A stretch of DNA of 59,172 bases from Nafulsella turpanensis ZLM-10 (GCF_000346615.1 NZ_ANNU01000052.1:1-59172); one strand, 5' to 3'. Positions 44,962-55,454 are shown, numbered from the stretch's first letter. Notes: generated from the sequence alone by a model not told the origin. Program-made: numbers and translations.

Positions 44962-47900
44962 TTATTCAACATCAATTAAAACACAACGGCTGGCCTTAAT
45001 GTCTTCTTCAACGGTTTTGAATTTAACGTTTTTCTTAACCGTGCCATCGGCATACTGCACGCTTACCCGGTCATTACGGCCGGCTACCTTATCGGACTTA
45101 ACAGGAGCTACTTTCTCTGCTACCTGTGTATTACCTCCTGTGGGGCGGCTGGTGTTCTGGTGACTGTTACCACTCAGCAAAGAGCCGGACTCTTCTTTCT
45201 GTTCCTGCAGGCGCTGCTCCTGCTGGCGCTGGCGGGCCGCTCTTGCCTCCTGTACTTCCTGGGTATTGCGTACCGGCAGGTGCGATTTTAACAGGAAGGA
45301 AATGGTGTCTTCATTAACCCTGGCAATAAAGCGTTTAAACAGCTCAAAAGCTTCGAACTTATAAATCAGGAGTGGGTCCTTCTGCTCATAAACGGCATTT
45401 TGCACCGATTGCTTCAGGTCATCCATTTCGCGCAGGTGGTCTTTCCACAGCATGTCGATAATTGAAAGTGTAATGGATTTTTCCATCGACACTATCATTT
45501 CCTTACAATTGGTTTCGACGTTGCGCTCCAGGTTCGACTCCACGCCTATCTGGCGCTTACCATCGGTAAAGGGCACTACAATGTTTTTAACCGTTGCACC
45601 CCTGGTTTCGAATACATCCTTGATAATCGGGAAGGCCTGCTGACGAATTCGCTCGTTTTTGTTTTTATAATGCTGATACGACTTGCTGTACAGTTCATTC
45701 AGTAAAACCTTACTGCTTATTTTGTGGAAGTCTTCCCTCGAAATTGGGTAATCATAACCCAGCACTCCAAGTACAGTGAGCTTAAAGCTGTCGTAATCGT
45801 CTACGCCTTTGGTGTTCAGGAGTATGTCTTCGCAGGTATCGTACAGCATATTCATGATGTCGAGCTGCAGTCTTTCTCCATACAGGGCATTGCGGCGGCG
45901 GGTATAAATAACCTCCCGCTGAGAGTTCATTACGTCGTCATACTCCAGGAGTCGCTTACGAATGCCGAAGTTATTTTCTTCAACCTTTTTCTGGGCTCTT
46001 TCAATGGACTTGGTAATCATGGAGTGCTGAATAACCTCGCCCTCTTCGTAGCCCATGCGGTCCATGAGGCGGGCAATACGGTCGGAACCGAAAAGGCGCA
46101 TCAGGTTGTCTTCCAGCGATACAAAGAACTGTGATGAACCTACATCGCCCTGGCGGCCGGCACGCCCACGAAGCTGTCGGTCTACCCTGCGCGATTCGTG
46201 GCGTTCGGTACCTACAATGGCCAAACCACCGGCTGCTTTTGCTTCAGGAGAAAGCTTAATGTCCGTACCACGGCCCGCCATGTTAGTGGCAATGGTTACG
46301 GTGCCTGCTTTACCGGCTTCCCCTACCACTTCGGCTTCCCGGGCATGTTGCTTGGCGTTGAGTACCTGGTGCTTTATTTTGCGAATATTGAGCATCCTGC
46401 TCAGGAGCTCCGAAATTTCCACAGAAGTAGTACCTACCAGTACAGGTCTGCCGGCCTCGCTGAGTCTAACAATTTCGTCGGCTACGGCATTAAACTTCTC
46501 GCGCATGGTTTTGTACACCAGGTCCTGGCGGTCGTCGCGCACAATTGGTTTATTGGTAGGAATTACCACTACATCGAGCTTATAGATGTCCCAGAATTCT
46601 CCGGCCTCTGTCTCGGCGGTACCCGTCATACCGGCCAGCTTGTGGTACATCCTGAAGTAGTTCTGCAGGGTTACCGTAGCATAGGTTTGGGTAGCATCCT
46701 CAATTTTAACATTCTCTTTGGCTTCAATCGCCTGGTGCAGGCCATCGCTGTAGCGTCGTCCTTCCATTACACGACCGGTCTGCTCATCAACGATTTTTAC
46801 CTTACCATCGGCCAGAATATACTCTTGGTCGCGCTCAAAGAGGGTATAGGCTTTCAGTAGCTGGTTTACCGTATGGATACGGGCCGATTTGGCGGCATAA
46901 TCTTTAATCAGCTCATCTTTGCGGTTAACCTTTTCCTCATCGCTTAGCTCGCTGTTATTTTCCAGTACTGCTATTTCTCCGCCAATGTCAGGCATAATAA
47001 AGAACTGCGGGTCTTCGCCATCATTGGTAATCAGGTCGAGACCTTTTTCCGTCAGTTCAATGCTGTTGTTTTTCTCTTCAATCGTGAAATAAAGCTCTTT
47101 ATCTGCCTCCGGCATGAGCTTGTTGTTTTCAGCAATGTAAATATTTTCTGTTTTCTGAAGTGCCTGGCGAATGCCTGGTTCACTCAGGTATTTTATGAGT
47201 GGCTTATACTTTGGCAGGCCACGGTAGGCTCTGAGGAGCGCAAGACCGGCTTCCTCACTCTTTATATCTTCGGAAAGGCCTTTCTTTGCCTCCTGCAGAA
47301 ACTGAGATACTACCTTCTTCTGTGCATCTACAAGACGGGAAATCCTGGGCTTAATATCATGGAATTCGTGTACATCTCCTTTTGGTACCGGACCGGAGAT
47401 AATGAGGGGCGTACGGGCATCGTCAATCAGTACGGAGTCGACCTCATCTATCATGGCGAAGTGGTGCTTCCGCTGTACCAGGTCCTCCGGACTGCGGGCC
47501 ATATTATCGCGGAGGTAATCGAAGCCAAACTCATTATTGGTTCCATAGGTAATGTCGGCCCGGTAGGCATTGCGGCGTGCCTCTGAATTTGGCTGGTGCT
47601 TATCGATACAGTCGATGGTAAGGCCGTGGAAGTTGAAGAGCGGGGCCATCCACTCGGAGTCACGGTTAGCCAGGTAGCTGTTTACCGTAACCACATGCAC
47701 TCCCCGGCTCGCGAGTGCGTTCAGAAAGGCAGGTAGGGTAGCCACAAGGGTTTTACCTTCACCCGTCGCCATTTCGGCTATTTTACCCTGGTGTAATACC
47801 ACTCCACCAATTATCTGCACATCGTAGTGGAGCATATCCCAGGTAATTTTATTGCCGGCCGCCAGCCACTGGTTATGCCAGATGGCCTTATCGCCTTCAA

Positions 47901-48354
47901 TGGTTACATGCTCTTTCTTTGCTGCAATTTCGTGGTCGAACTGGTTGGCAGTTACTACGAGTTTTCCATTTTCTTTCAGGCGGCGGGCAGTGTCTTTTAC
48001 AATGGCAAAAGCCTCTGGCAGCACATCGAGCAGAACGTCTTCCAGCTCTTTGTTTCGTTCTTCTTCGAGTCTATCGATTTGGTCGAATATTCCTTCCTTG
48101 GCTTCAATATCCAGGTCGGGCTGGTCGGCAACCTGCTGGTGGAGTTCAGCAATTTGCTTGTCAATACTTTCCAGGTGCTGGTCTATTTTTGCCCTCACCT
48201 CATGGGTGCGGCTGCGAAGCTGGTCGTCGCTGAGGGAGGTAAGCTTATTATACTCCTCATTTACCTTGTCGACATAAGGCAGCAAAACTTTTACGTCTCT
48301 CTCTGACTTCGTTCCTACAAGTTTCTGGATGCCTTTGGTAATAAAATCAAACAT
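44962..48354 (-). CDS. secA: Preprotein translocase ATPase SecA
   Basis: Motor ATPase driving Sec-dependent export, cytoplasmic and SecYEG-bound. Nucleotide domain 1 has [17 protein letters not shown] (Walker A) and [20 protein letters not shown] (DEAD-like Walker B). NBD2 has [12 protein letters not shown] and [12 protein letters not shown]. At 1130 residues it is much longer than the ~900 of E. coli, because of extra helical sequence in the N-terminal and preprotein-binding regions (about 60-115 and 335-440), as usual in Bacteroidota. The C-terminus (about 1035-1130) is a charged, disordered tail ending CVLIDVE, without the Cys-rich zinc SecB-binding motif. Confidence 0.97.
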   Translation of the reverse strand: MFDFITKGIQKLVGTKSERDVKVLLPYVDKVNEEYNKLTSLSDDQLRSRTHEVRAKIDQHLESIDKQIAELHQQVADQPDLDIEAKEGIFDQIDRLEEERNKELEDVLLDVLPEAFAIVKDTARRLKENGKLVVTANQFDHEIAAKKEHVTIEGDKAIWHNQWLAAGNKITWDMLHYDVQIIGGVVLHQGKIAEMATGEGKTLVATLPAFLNALASRGVHVVTVNSYLANRDSEWMAPLFNFHGLTIDCIDKHQPNSEARRNAYRADITYGTNNEFGFDYLRDNMARSPEDLVQRKHHFAMIDEVDSVLIDDARTPLIISGPVPKGDVHEFHDIKPRISRLVDAQKKVVSQFLQEAKKGLSEDIKSEEAGLALLRAYRGLPKYKPLIKYLSEPGIRQALQKTENIYIAENNKLMPEADKELYFTIEEKNNSIELTEKGLDLITNDGEDPQFFIMPDIGGEIAVLENNSELSDEEKVNRKDELIKDYAAKSARIHTVNQLLKAYTLFERDQEYILADGKVKIVDEQTGRVMEGRRYSDGLHQAIEAKENVKIEDATQTYATVTLQNYFRMYHKLAGMTGTAETEAGEFWDIYKLDVVVIPTNKPIVRDDRQDLVYKTMREKFNAVADEIVRLSEAGRPVLVGTTSVEISELLSRMLNIRKIKHQVLNAKQHAREAEVVGEAGKAGTVTIATNMAGRGTDIKLSPEAKAAGGLAIVGTERHESRRVDRQLRGRAGRQGDVGSSQFFVSLEDNLMRLFGSDRIARLMDRMGYEEGEVIQHSMITKSIERAQKKVEENNFGIRKRLLEYDDVMNSQREVIYTRRRNALYGERLQLDIMNMLYDTCEDILLNTKGVDDYDSFKLTVLGVLGYDYPISREDFHKISSKVLLNELYSKSYQHYKNKNERIRQQAFPIIKDVFETRGATVKNIVVPFTDGKRQIGVESNLERNVETNCKEMIVSMEKSITLSIIDMLWKDHLREMDDLKQSVQNAVYEQKDPLLIYKFEAFELFKRFIARVNEDTISFLLKSHLPVRNTQEVQEARAARQRQQEQRLQEQKEESGSLLSGNSHQNTSRPTGGNTQVAEKVAPVKSDKVAGRNDRVSVQYADGTVKKNVKFKTVEEDIKASRCVLIDVE

Positions 48355-48581
48355 AGGATGCGTATTATCGGACTGATTTCAATATCTATTCTAAAAACCC
48401 TTAAAGTTAACAGCTTTTCCTTAAATATTGGTAATGCGGAAAAGGGTTCCTTATGGAAGCGGGCTGTTCTTCAGCATTTGTAAAGCTGAGGTATGTAATA
48501 GGCTAAACAAAATTTGTGCATGAATGGTGCAGTATGACTAAATGGCAGTAAAATGTTTTTCTTTCTGCGTTCATTCCTGCT

Positions 48582-49370
48582 TTACTTCTTTGTATCGACC
48601 TTAATGATTCCTTCGAAAACAGGTGTTGCAGGCCCTGATAGGTGAATGTCGGTAAACTGATCTTCGCCTTTAATGGTAAAGGCCACCTGTAGCTGCCCGC
48701 CGGGTGTAATCATTTTAACGGGCGACTTATAGCCAAGGTAACTGCTGGCAAGGGCAACTGCCGTTACGCCTGTGCCGCAGGAGAGGGTTTCGTCCTCTAC
48801 CCCGCGTTCATAGGTACGTACATATACCTTTCCGTCTTCGGTAGGTTCTGCAAAGTTTACATTGGTCCCTTCTGCTTTATAAAGATCGGAGTGGCGAATT
48901 TTTCTTCCTTCTTCTACCACATTAATGCTGGGGAGCTCTTTTACAAAGCGAATATAGTGAGGAGAACCGGTGTTAATGAAGAGATCCTCTTCGAAGCGCT
49001 CTACCTTACTTACATTGTGCATGCGCAGGTATACCTGGTCCTTGAGCATATAAGCCTCGTGCAGGCCATCGATAGCCATGAACTGGGCATTTTCTCCAAT
49101 TATTTTTAAGGAACGGGCAAAATGGACTGCGCACCGGCTTCCATTGCCGCAGAGGCTCTGGCTACCATCGGAGTTGAAGTAAACCATCTCGAAATCAGCC
49201 TTCGGGTGTTCCTCAATCAGGATAAGACCATCGGCTCCAATGCCAAACCGGCGGTGGCAAAGCTGCTTCACGAGTGGAATATTTTTTCGGTCGAATCGCT
49301 TATCACGATTATCGATCATGATAAAATCGTTACCTGTGCCCTGGTATTTATAGAATTTAATTTCCTGCAT
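48582..49370 (-). CDS. dapF: Diaminopimelate epimerase
   Basis: Converts LL- to meso-diaminopimelate for lysine and peptidoglycan. The two catalytic Cys lie in LCGNGSRCAVHFAR and LSCGTGVTAVALAS. The N-terminus KFYKYQGTGNDFIMIDNR is typical. The chosen ATG at 49370 gives MQEIKFYKY; an in-frame start 24 bases upstream adds eight atypical residues. The length of 262 residues is normal. It stands alone between secA and a gap containing terminators. Confidence 0.95.
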   Translation of the reverse strand: MQEIKFYKYQGTGNDFIMIDNRDKRFDRKNIPLVKQLCHRRFGIGADGLILIEEHPKADFEMVYFNSDGSQSLCGNGSRCAVHFARSLKIIGENAQFMAIDGLHEAYMLKDQVYLRMHNVSKVERFEEDLFINTGSPHYIRFVKELPSINVVEEGRKIRHSDLYKAEGTNVNFAEPTEDGKVYVRTYERGVEDETLSCGTGVTAVALASSYLGYKSPVKMITPGGQLQVAFTIKGEDQFTDIHLSGPATPVFEGIIKVDTKK

Positions 49371-49519
49371 TGCAATAAAAGGTGTAGGCTGCAATATACG
49401 TTATCTGCATTATTTATGCCTGAATTGTTAAACAGTTTGGAGAAGAAAAGGCAATGTTCTTCCCGGGCTTTCCTGCTATATTCTTTCGTAGTATTGTATT
49501 GGGTGAGGGGAAAATAAAA

Positions 49520-49548
49520 AGCCTTTACTGCACAAGGCAATAAAGGCT
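49520..49548 (-). terminator. Leftward terminator-like hairpin, no assigned gene
   Basis: The stem AGCCTTTA / TAAAGGCT (8 bp). On the minus strand it is followed by TTTTTATTTT. The rplS transcript already has a terminator 320 bases earlier, so what this one stops is unclear. Confidence 0.6.
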
Positions 49549-49729
49549 CTCACAGTTAACTTCTGTGTTTTCACAATGGGTTAAAGTTGGAAATGTGAAA
49601 TTTTGTAGGCAGTTAATTGTTACTGCAAGATATTATATTCTGATTTATTTGCAACATAAAATACAATATTTTGATAATGAAGTTTTAATATTGTTATTTA
49701 TAGGATAATGTTTTGTAAGAAAGAGGTTT

Positions 49730-49756
49730 TGCAACTAATCCAATAGTTGCATTTTT
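49730..49756 (+). terminator. Rightward terminator-like hairpin, no assigned gene
   Basis: A perfect 8-bp stem TGCAACTA / TAGTTGCA with loop ATCCAA, followed by TTTTT. No rightward gene is visible upstream: the nearest genes on both sides run leftward. Confidence 0.6.
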
Positions 49757-49869
49757 CTAACATTTAGTTTACGGGCTGGTAAATGCTGGCTTTGCAAGCG
49801 AAAGGATTTGGCGGGAGTGCGGGGAGCTGCTTTAATTTGGAAGCTACAGGAAGAGGAGAGGGCATAAAA

Positions 49870-49895
49870 AAAAGCCATGCATTTGCACGGCTTTT
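49870..49895 (-). terminator. Terminator of rplS
   Basis: The stem AAAAGCC / GGCTTTT with an inner TGC/GCA and one mismatch. On the minus strand a run of T residues follows. It lies 24 bases past the rplS stop. Confidence 0.85.
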
Positions 49896-49918
49896 CTTTT
49901 TGTAGAAGGCAGAGCTTC

Positions 49919-50272
49919 TTACAGTTTTTCTTTGATACGAGCAGCTTTACCCTGGCGGCCGCGAAGGTAATAAAGACGGGCACGGCGAACCTTGCCTCTG
50001 CGGAGTACTTCAATTTTGTCGATGCTTGGAGAAACGATTGGGAAAATCCTTTCCACGCCTATGCCATTCGATACTTTACGTACTGTAAAGGTTTCTCCGT
50101 TGGTGCCTGCATTCTTGCGCTGAATAACAGTGCCCTGAAACTGCTGAACACGCTCTTTGTTTCCTTCTTTAATTTTAACGTGTACGTTAATAGTATCGCC
50201 AGATTTAAAAGAAGGGAATTTAGAAACCTGTTCCTGATACTCCTTCTCTATGAATTTAATTAACTCGCTCAT
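49919..50272 (-). CDS. rplS: 50S ribosomal protein L19
   Basis: A 117-residue ribosomal protein of the 30S-50S interface. [47 protein letters not shown] and [20 protein letters not shown] cover the whole family pattern. It is the last gene of the rpsP-rimM-trmD-rplS order seen in many bacteria. The ~100-base gap after trmD contains a -7 box (CAAATATA at 50323-50330, TATATTTG on the minus strand), so it may have its own promoter. Confidence 0.97.
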   Translation of the reverse strand: MSELIKFIEKEYQEQVSKFPSFKSGDTINVHVKIKEGNKERVQQFQGTVIQRKNAGTNGETFTVRKVSNGIGVERIFPIVSPSIDKIEVLRRGKVRRARLYYLRGRQGKAARIKEKL

Positions 50273-50368
50273 AGCTTTAATATGTTCCTTGTGTACTTTT
50301 TTCTCTCCGTAAAAACGAACTGCAAATATAGAATTAATTTTGTAAAAAGCAGAAGGTGCTCTGCTTTT

Positions 50369-51067
50369 TTATTTCTCATTTTCCCCTTCCGAACCTTTTA
50401 GCAGGTCGGGGCGCCTGTGGGCGGTGCGCTCCAAGGCTTTCTGGTGCCGCCACTCTTCAATTTTTCCGGCATGGCCGCTGAGTAGCACATCCGGTACCTT
50501 CATTCCCTGGAAGTCTGCCGGTCTGGAATATACCGGTGGTGCAAGTAGGTTGTCCTGAAAAGAGTCTGACAGGGCAGAGGTTTCATCGTTCAGTACGCCG
50601 GGCAAAAGCCGGATAATGGAATCGGCCAGTACGGCAGCAGCCAGTTCACCTCCGCTTAAAACATAGTCTCCTATGCTTATTTCTTTGGTGATGTACTTTT
50701 CCCGCACCCTTTCGTCCACTCCTTTATAATGGCCGCAAAGAATGATGAGGTTTTTCTTCAGGCTCAGGGCATTGGCCATACCCTGCTCCAGGCGAGCCCC
50801 GTCGGGCGTCATATAAATAATTTCGTCGTAGGTCCTTTGTTCCTGCAGGTGCTCTATACAGCGGGCAATAGGTTCAATCTGCAACACCATGCCGGCTCCT
50901 CCGCCATAGGCGTAATCATCGACCGAGCGTTGCTTGCTGCTGCTATAGTCGCGCAGGTTGTGGACCACTACCTCCACCAGGCCTTTTGCCTGCGCACGCT
51001 GGAGAATGGAATGTCCGAAAGGACTTTCCAGTAGCTCGGGCAAACAGGTGATGATGTCGATGTGCAT
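50369..51067 (-). CDS. trmD: tRNA (guanine-N1)-methyltransferase
   Basis: SPOUT methyltransferase forming m1G37 in tRNAs, which prevents frameshifting. The knot motifs are [13 protein letters not shown] and [13 protein letters not shown]. The N-terminus [20 protein letters not shown] and the [14 protein letters not shown] block are typical. The length of 232 residues is normal. Between it and rimM lies a 110-base gap filled with inverted repeats, which is unusual in this tight operon. Confidence 0.96.
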   Translation of the reverse strand: MHIDIITCLPELLESPFGHSILQRAQAKGLVEVVVHNLRDYSSSKQRSVDDYAYGGGAGMVLQIEPIARCIEHLQEQRTYDEIIYMTPDGARLEQGMANALSLKKNLIILCGHYKGVDERVREKYITKEISIGDYVLSGGELAAAVLADSIIRLLPGVLNDETSALSDSFQDNLLAPPVYSRPADFQGMKVPDVLLSGHAGKIEEWRHQKALERTAHRRPDLLKGSEGENEK

Positions 51068-51084
51068 AGGGTGAATGGTGAGTT

Positions 51085-51110
51085 ATATGCTGATATGCTA
51101 ATGAGTAAAT
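51085..51110. repeat. Left arm of an inverted repeat between rimM and trmD
   Basis: Carries ATATGCTGATATGCTAATG. The block ATATGCTAATG reappears in inverted form at 51163-51173. It lies 17 bases upstream of trmD (leftward transcription). Confidence 0.6.
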
Positions 51111-51146
51111 AATCGATACTGAACTTCCTGTGCCGGCCCATTATTA

Positions 51147-51178
51147 CATTAACTTATCAGCACATTAGCATATTAATT
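51147..51178. repeat. Right arm of an inverted repeat between rimM and trmD
   Basis: Carries CATTAACTTATCAGCACATT, then AGCATATTAATT, whose reverse complement contains ATATGCTAATGTGCTGATAA. It overlaps the first two bases of the rimM stop codon. The two arms enclose about 36 bases with no gene. Confidence 0.6.
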
Positions 51179-51704
51179 ACTCTTCCAGGTAGAGCTCGAT
51201 AAGACCATCGGGAAGTTTTACGTGGAGGCGTTTATTGTCGCGATCTACGCTTTCAATCAGCTCGTCCGTAATCGGGAAGAGCACTTCTTTTCCTTTATGG
51301 TCGCAGGCAGCCAAATCCTGGCTGGAGTTACTGAAGACTTCTCTTACCGGACCTATGGTACCAAAAACCTCGTCAATTACTTCAAAGCCTATAATTTCGT
51401 GGTAGTAAAAGGCTTTTCCTGAAAGTGGAGGCAGGGCATTAAGCGGAAGATACAGCTCTTTTCCTGCCAGTTCTTCTGCAGCCTCAATATTGTCAACCTC
51501 TTCAAACTTCAGGATGCTCTTCTTAGGCGTAATTTCCAGGTGTTCAATAAAAAATGGAATCAGTTTATTGTTGATGTCAACAAAAACCGATTCCATTTCT
51601 CTGTATTCTTCAGGAGAATCCACATCCAGAAAAGCTGCTACTTCGCCGTTAAGGCCATGAGGCTTGGTAATATACCCCAGTAAGTAACAGTCCTCTTTTT
51701 GCAT
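51177..51704 (-). CDS. rimM: Ribosome maturation factor RimM
   Basis: 16S rRNA processing protein that binds S19 during 30S head assembly. The N-terminal domain starts YLLGYITKPHGLNGEVAAFL and the PRC-barrel domain has ALPPLSGKAFYYHEIIGFEV. The C-terminal LFPITDELIESVDRDNKRLHVKLPDGLIE is typical. The length of 175 residues is normal. It starts 15 bases after rpsP. Confidence 0.95.
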   Translation of the reverse strand: MQKEDCYLLGYITKPHGLNGEVAAFLDVDSPEEYREMESVFVDINNKLIPFFIEHLEITPKKSILKFEEVDNIEAAEELAGKELYLPLNALPPLSGKAFYYHEIIGFEVIDEVFGTIGPVREVFSNSSQDLAACDHKGKEVLFPITDELIESVDRDNKRLHVKLPDGLIELYLEE

Positions 51705-51719
51705 GGCTCCTTAAATAGC

Positions 51720-52283
51720 TTATGCCTGAGTGTTTTCTTCCTCAGTAGTATCTCCTTCAGCAGCCGGAGCTTCAGTGCCTTCTTCTTCGGCAGGAGCTTC
51801 AGCGGCTTTTGCAGCAGCTTCTGCTTCTTCCTGCTTCTTGCGGAGCGCTTCGGCACGTGCTTCTTTTACTTTAGTCTCAGCTTCGTGACGTGCTTTTGCA
51901 GCAGCAGCTTTATCAGAAGCCAGTTGCTCAGTTTTGCCGGCAATTTTCGCTTCTTTCTTTTCTGTCCAGTCTGCAAGACGCTTGTCAGCTTCTTCCTGAG
52001 TGATAGCTCCTTTTGCAACACCAATTTGCAGGTGCTTGCGGAACATTACTCCGCGGTAGCTAAGCATGGCACGAACGGTATCGGTAGGCTGGGCGCCCTT
52101 CATTACCCATTCGAATGCTTTCTCTGCATCTACATTAATAAATGCAGGATTCACATTTGGATTGTATGTTCCAATCTTTTCAATAAAGCGACCATCACGT
52201 GGTGCTCTGGCGTCGGCTACGACCACGTCGTACATCGCCAGTTTCTTGCGGCCTCTGCGGGCCAGTCTGATTTTTACAGCCAT
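51720..52283 (-). CDS. rpsP: 30S ribosomal protein S16 with long Ala/Glu-rich C-terminal extension
   Basis: The first ~80 residues are canonical S16 ([58 protein letters not shown]). The protein continues to 187 residues, about twice the usual length in most bacteria, with a helical Lys/Glu/Ala segment and an acidic disordered tail ([20 protein letters not shown]). Long S16 forms are common in Bacteroidota, and the role of the tail is not known. It is the first gene of the leftward operon. Confidence 0.96.
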   Translation of the reverse strand: MAVKIRLARRGRKKLAMYDVVVADARAPRDGRFIEKIGTYNPNVNPAFINVDAEKAFEWVMKGAQPTDTVRAMLSYRGVMFRKHLQIGVAKGAITQEEADKRLADWTEKKEAKIAGKTEQLASDKAAAAKARHEAETKVKEARAEALRKKQEEAEAAAKAAEAPAEEEGTEAPAAEGDTTEEENTQA

Positions 52284-52330
52284 AGTTTGCTATTGGTTTA
52301 ATCGATGGAACCCGTCCATCTAACAGGTTG

Positions 52331-52338
52331 CAAAAATA
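52331..52338 (-). promoter_or_regulatory. Promoter -7 box for the rpsP operon
   Basis: On the minus strand it reads TATTTTTG, matching TAnnTTTG, 48 bases before the rpsP ATG. A -33 TTG is not evident. Confidence 0.45.
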
Positions 52339-52597
52339 AAACATTTTCTTAAGATATCATAGATGTGCATAGATTTATCCTGCCCCGGGAGTTAAATATT
52401 GGCCTGGATAATAGGGTGGAACCAATTTTATTTCTTTATTTCATTAAATCGGGCTTTTTTTAATCAATATCGCTTCTGTCTTGTTGAGTAAAAAGGCTGT
52501 TTTAGCGGTTGACGGGCAAACGAGCAGAGAGAGCCATTGATGGCTGGATGTTAATAAGCTGAAAAACAGTGATATTTGTATAAGCGATTATAGGGTT

Positions 52598-52626
52598 TTG
52601 AAGTTCTGAGAGCTTTTGTACCTTTG
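52598..52626 (+). promoter_or_regulatory. Bacteroidota promoter for the odhA operon
   Basis: A TTG at 52598-52600 (within TTTTG) and TACCTTTG at 52619-52626 are separated by 18 bases, close to the Bacteroidota consensus spacing. The leader to the ATG at 52654 is about 20 bases. Confidence 0.6.
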
Positions 52627-52653
52627 TAATTTAAACGACCTACTATAATATCC

Positions 52654-55446
52654 ATGGATAAATATTCTTACATCGCCAACGCGCATGGCAATTATATAGA
52701 TGAGCTTTACGAAGCTTATAAAAAAGACCCGGCTTCGGTTGATCCCAGCTGGCAGAAGTTTTTTGAGGGCTTCGAATTTTCCCGCGAGTCGTACGACCTG
52801 CTGCCCGGCCAGAATGGAAAGGCCTCTTCCAATGGTCGAAATGGAGTAACTGAAATAGAGAAGCCTGCCGTAGGTGCTCCTACCATTACCGATGGTAATC
52901 CAAAAGAGCTTAATGTAAGTCAGCTGATTCATGCTTATCGCTCCAGGGGCCATCTGCGTGCCAAAACCAACCCTGTGCGGGAGCGTCGAAACCATAAGGC
53001 CTACCTCGATATTACAGATTTCGGCCTTACCGAAGCCGATCTGGACACAGAATTCCAGGCCGGGAAGGAAATTGGCATCGGCAAAGCCACCCTGCGTAAA
53101 ATCGTAGAAGCGCTCCGCTATATATATGTAGGCACGGTTGGCTTTGAATATATGTATATCCGCAATGCCGATATGCTGGAGTGGTTCAAGAAGAAGGCCG
53201 AAGAAGAAGCTTTGAACTTTAACCCTTCGCTCGAAGAAAGGAAGCAAATCCTCCGCAAACTAAATGAGGCTGTGGTGTTCGAAAATTTCCTTCACACCAA
53301 ATACCTCGGACAGAAGCGCTTTTCCCTGGAAGGGGGCGAATCGACTATTGCCGCCCTCGATGCTGCCATTACTCATGGCGCTTCGCTTGGAGTAAAGGAA
53401 GTAATGATTGGTATGGCGCACCGCGGTCGCCTGAACGTGCTGGCCAATATCATGGGTAAAACCTATGAGCAGATATTTACCGAGTTTGAAGGTACTGCAG
53501 ATCCGGACCTTACCATGGGTGACGGGGATGTAAAATACCACATGGGTTACAGTAGCCAGATAAAAACACCTGCCGGGCAGGAGGTAAACCTGAAGCTGGC
53601 GCCAAACCCTTCACACCTCGAAGCGGTGAACCCGGTGGTAGAAGGTTTTGTGCGTGCCAAGGCAGAGTTCGAGTATGACAATGACCTCAATAGCGTACTG
53701 CCTGTCCTGATACATGGCGATGCGGCCATTGCCGGACAGGGCATTGTATATGAAGTGGCGCAGATGAGTAACCTGAAGGCTTATAACACCGGCGGTACCA
53801 TTCACTTCGTCATCAACAACCAGGTCGGTTTTACCACCGACTACGACGATGCCCGTTCTTCTATCTATAGTACCGATGTTGCCAAGGTAATCGATGCACC
53901 GGTGCTGCACGTGAATGGCGATGACCCGGAGGCTGTTGTTTTCTGTATGAAGCTGGCGGTAGAGTATCGCCAGAAATTCAACAATGATATTTTCATCGAC
54001 ATGGTGTGCTACCGCCGCCATGGGCATAACGAGAGCGATGAGCCAAAATTCACGCAGCCGCAGCTCTACTCCAAAATCAGCAAGCATGCCAATCCGCGCG
54101 AAGTATACAATAAGCGCCTCATTGAAAAAGGGGAGGTAGATGCAGACCTGGCACGTAAAATGGATGAGGAGTTCAAGCAGTTGCTGCAGGACCGCCTCGA
54201 TATGGTGAAGCAGAAACCGCTTCCTTACCAGTACCAGGAGCTGGAGAAAGCATGGCAAAACCTGCGCCGCTCCAAGCCCGAAGATTTTGACCAGTCGCCC
54301 GACACCGGCGTGCCGATGAAGGAGCTGGAGAAGGTTGCTAAAGCGCTTGTAAAAGTGCCGGAAGGCTTTAAGCCGATTAAGCAGATTGAAAAGGCACTGA
54401 AGCTGCGCAACGAAATGTTCTTTAAAACCAAAGAACTCAACTGGGCAGCAGCTGAGCTATTGGCGTACGGCTCCTTATTGCTGGAAGATAAAATCGTTCG
54501 CCTGGTGGGGCAGGATGTGGAGCGGGGAACCTTCTCGCACCGCCACTCGGTGTTGCACGATGCCAAAACCAATGAAGCTTATAACAGCCTTAACCATATA
54601 GAGGGTGCCAGGGAGCAGTTCAGGGTATACAACTCCCTGCTTTCAGAATATGGCGCCATGGGCTTTGAATTTGGCTATGCCATGGCCAACCCGCATGCAC
54701 TCGTCATCTGGGAAGCCCAGTTTGGTGACTTCGCCAATGGTGCGCAGGTAATGATTGACCAGTTCGTTACCCCATCTGAAACCAAGTGGCAGCGGATGAA
54801 TGGCCTTGTGCTGTTGTTGCCTCATGGCTATGAAGGGCAGGGGCCGGAGCACTCCAATGCTCGTCCGGAGCGCTTCCTGCAGCTATCGGCCGAATATAAT
54901 ATTGTGGTGGCAAACGTAACCGAACCATCGAACTTCTTCCACCTGCTGCGCCGCCAGCTGGCATGGCCTTTCCGGAAGCCGCTGGTCGTAATGTCACCGA
55001 AGTCGCTGTTGCGCCATCCGAAGGTAGTTTCGCCTATGGAAGAGCTTACAAAAGGCCGCTTCCGCGAAGTACTGCCCGACACTTATGTTGACAAGAAAAA
55101 GGTGAAGCGGGTACTGCTGTGCACCGGTAAAGTGTATTATGATCTGCTGGAGGAACAGGAAAAAGAAAAGCGTAAAGATGTGGCCATTGTCCGCGTAGAG
55201 CAGCTGCACCCTTTCCCGGAAAAGCAGATAGAAGCACAGCTTGCGGAGTACGACAGCAATGTAGAGGTGTACTGGGTACAGGAAGAGCCAAAGAATATGG
55301 GTTACTGGGCCTTTATCCTCAGAACTTACGAAAGCCGTCGTCTGAAGGTGATTGCCCGTAAAGAAAGCGCCTCTCCTGCTACCGGCTACAATAAAGTGCA
55401 TGGGAAAGAGCAGACCGAAATTGTTAAAAAAGCATTTGAGTTATAA
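52654..55446 (+). CDS. sucA: 2-oxoglutarate dehydrogenase E1 component
   Basis: Thiamine-diphosphate decarboxylase of the 2-oxoglutarate dehydrogenase complex (TCA cycle), 930 residues. The N-terminus (YIANAHGNYIDELYEAYKKD, DPSWQKFFEGFE) is the E1o-specific segment. MIGMAHRGRLNVLANIMGK, VLIHGDAAIAGQGIVYEV and FINNQVGFTT-like VINNQVGFTT carry cofactor contacts. GYEGQGPEHSNARPERFLQL and EEPKNMGYWAF mark the C-terminal domain. It is followed by odhB after a hairpin and, beyond a small inserted gene, by lpdA. Confidence 0.96.
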   Translation: MDKYSYIANAHGNYIDELYEAYKKDPASVDPSWQKFFEGFEFSRESYDLLPGQNGKASSNGRNGVTEIEKPAVGAPTITDGNPKELNVSQLIHAYRSRGHLRAKTNPVRERRNHKAYLDITDFGLTEADLDTEFQAGKEIGIGKATLRKIVEALRYIYVGTVGFEYMYIRNADMLEWFKKKAEEEALNFNPSLEERKQILRKLNEAVVFENFLHTKYLGQKRFSLEGGESTIAALDAAITHGASLGVKEVMIGMAHRGRLNVLANIMGKTYEQIFTEFEGTADPDLTMGDGDVKYHMGYSSQIKTPAGQEVNLKLAPNPSHLEAVNPVVEGFVRAKAEFEYDNDLNSVLPVLIHGDAAIAGQGIVYEVAQMSNLKAYNTGGTIHFVINNQVGFTTDYDDARSSIYSTDVAKVIDAPVLHVNGDDPEAVVFCMKLAVEYRQKFNNDIFIDMVCYRRHGHNESDEPKFTQPQLYSKISKHANPREVYNKRLIEKGEVDADLARKMDEEFKQLLQDRLDMVKQKPLPYQYQELEKAWQNLRRSKPEDFDQSPDTGVPMKELEKVAKALVKVPEGFKPIKQIEKALKLRNEMFFKTKELNWAAAELLAYGSLLLEDKIVRLVGQDVERGTFSHRHSVLHDAKTNEAYNSLNHIEGAREQFRVYNSLLSEYGAMGFEFGYAMANPHALVIWEAQFGDFANGAQVMIDQFVTPSETKWQRMNGLVLLLPHGYEGQGPEHSNARPERFLQLSAEYNIVVANVTEPSNFFHLLRRQLAWPFRKPLVVMSPKSLLRHPKVVSPMEELTKGRFREVLPDTYVDKKKVKRVLLCTGKVYYDLLEEQEKEKRKDVAIVRVEQLHPFPEKQIEAQLAEYDSNVEVYWVQEEPKNMGYWAFILRTYESRRLKVIARKESASPATGYNKVHGKEQTEIVKKAFEL

Positions 55447-55454
55447 TTGCTTGC

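Larger units (their letters stand above)
49371..49918. other. Gap between dapF and rplS containing three terminator-like hairpins
   Basis: No protein gene is visible. Terminator-like hairpins occur at 49520-49548 (leftward), 49730-49756 (rightward) and 49870-49895 (leftward, ending rplS). The two that do not belong to an obvious gene could mark a small RNA on either strand. No convincing TAnnTTTG promoter was found inside the gap. Confidence 0.5.

Noticed and set aside
45724-48306. Several 70-220-codon rightward frames inside secA
   Set aside because: They are antisense to an unambiguous SecA and arise from its codon bias.
52588-53247. Long minus-strand reading frame opposite the start of the oxoglutarate E1 gene
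   Set aside because: The opposite strand encodes a clear, motif-rich E1 protein, and the antisense product shows no family pattern.
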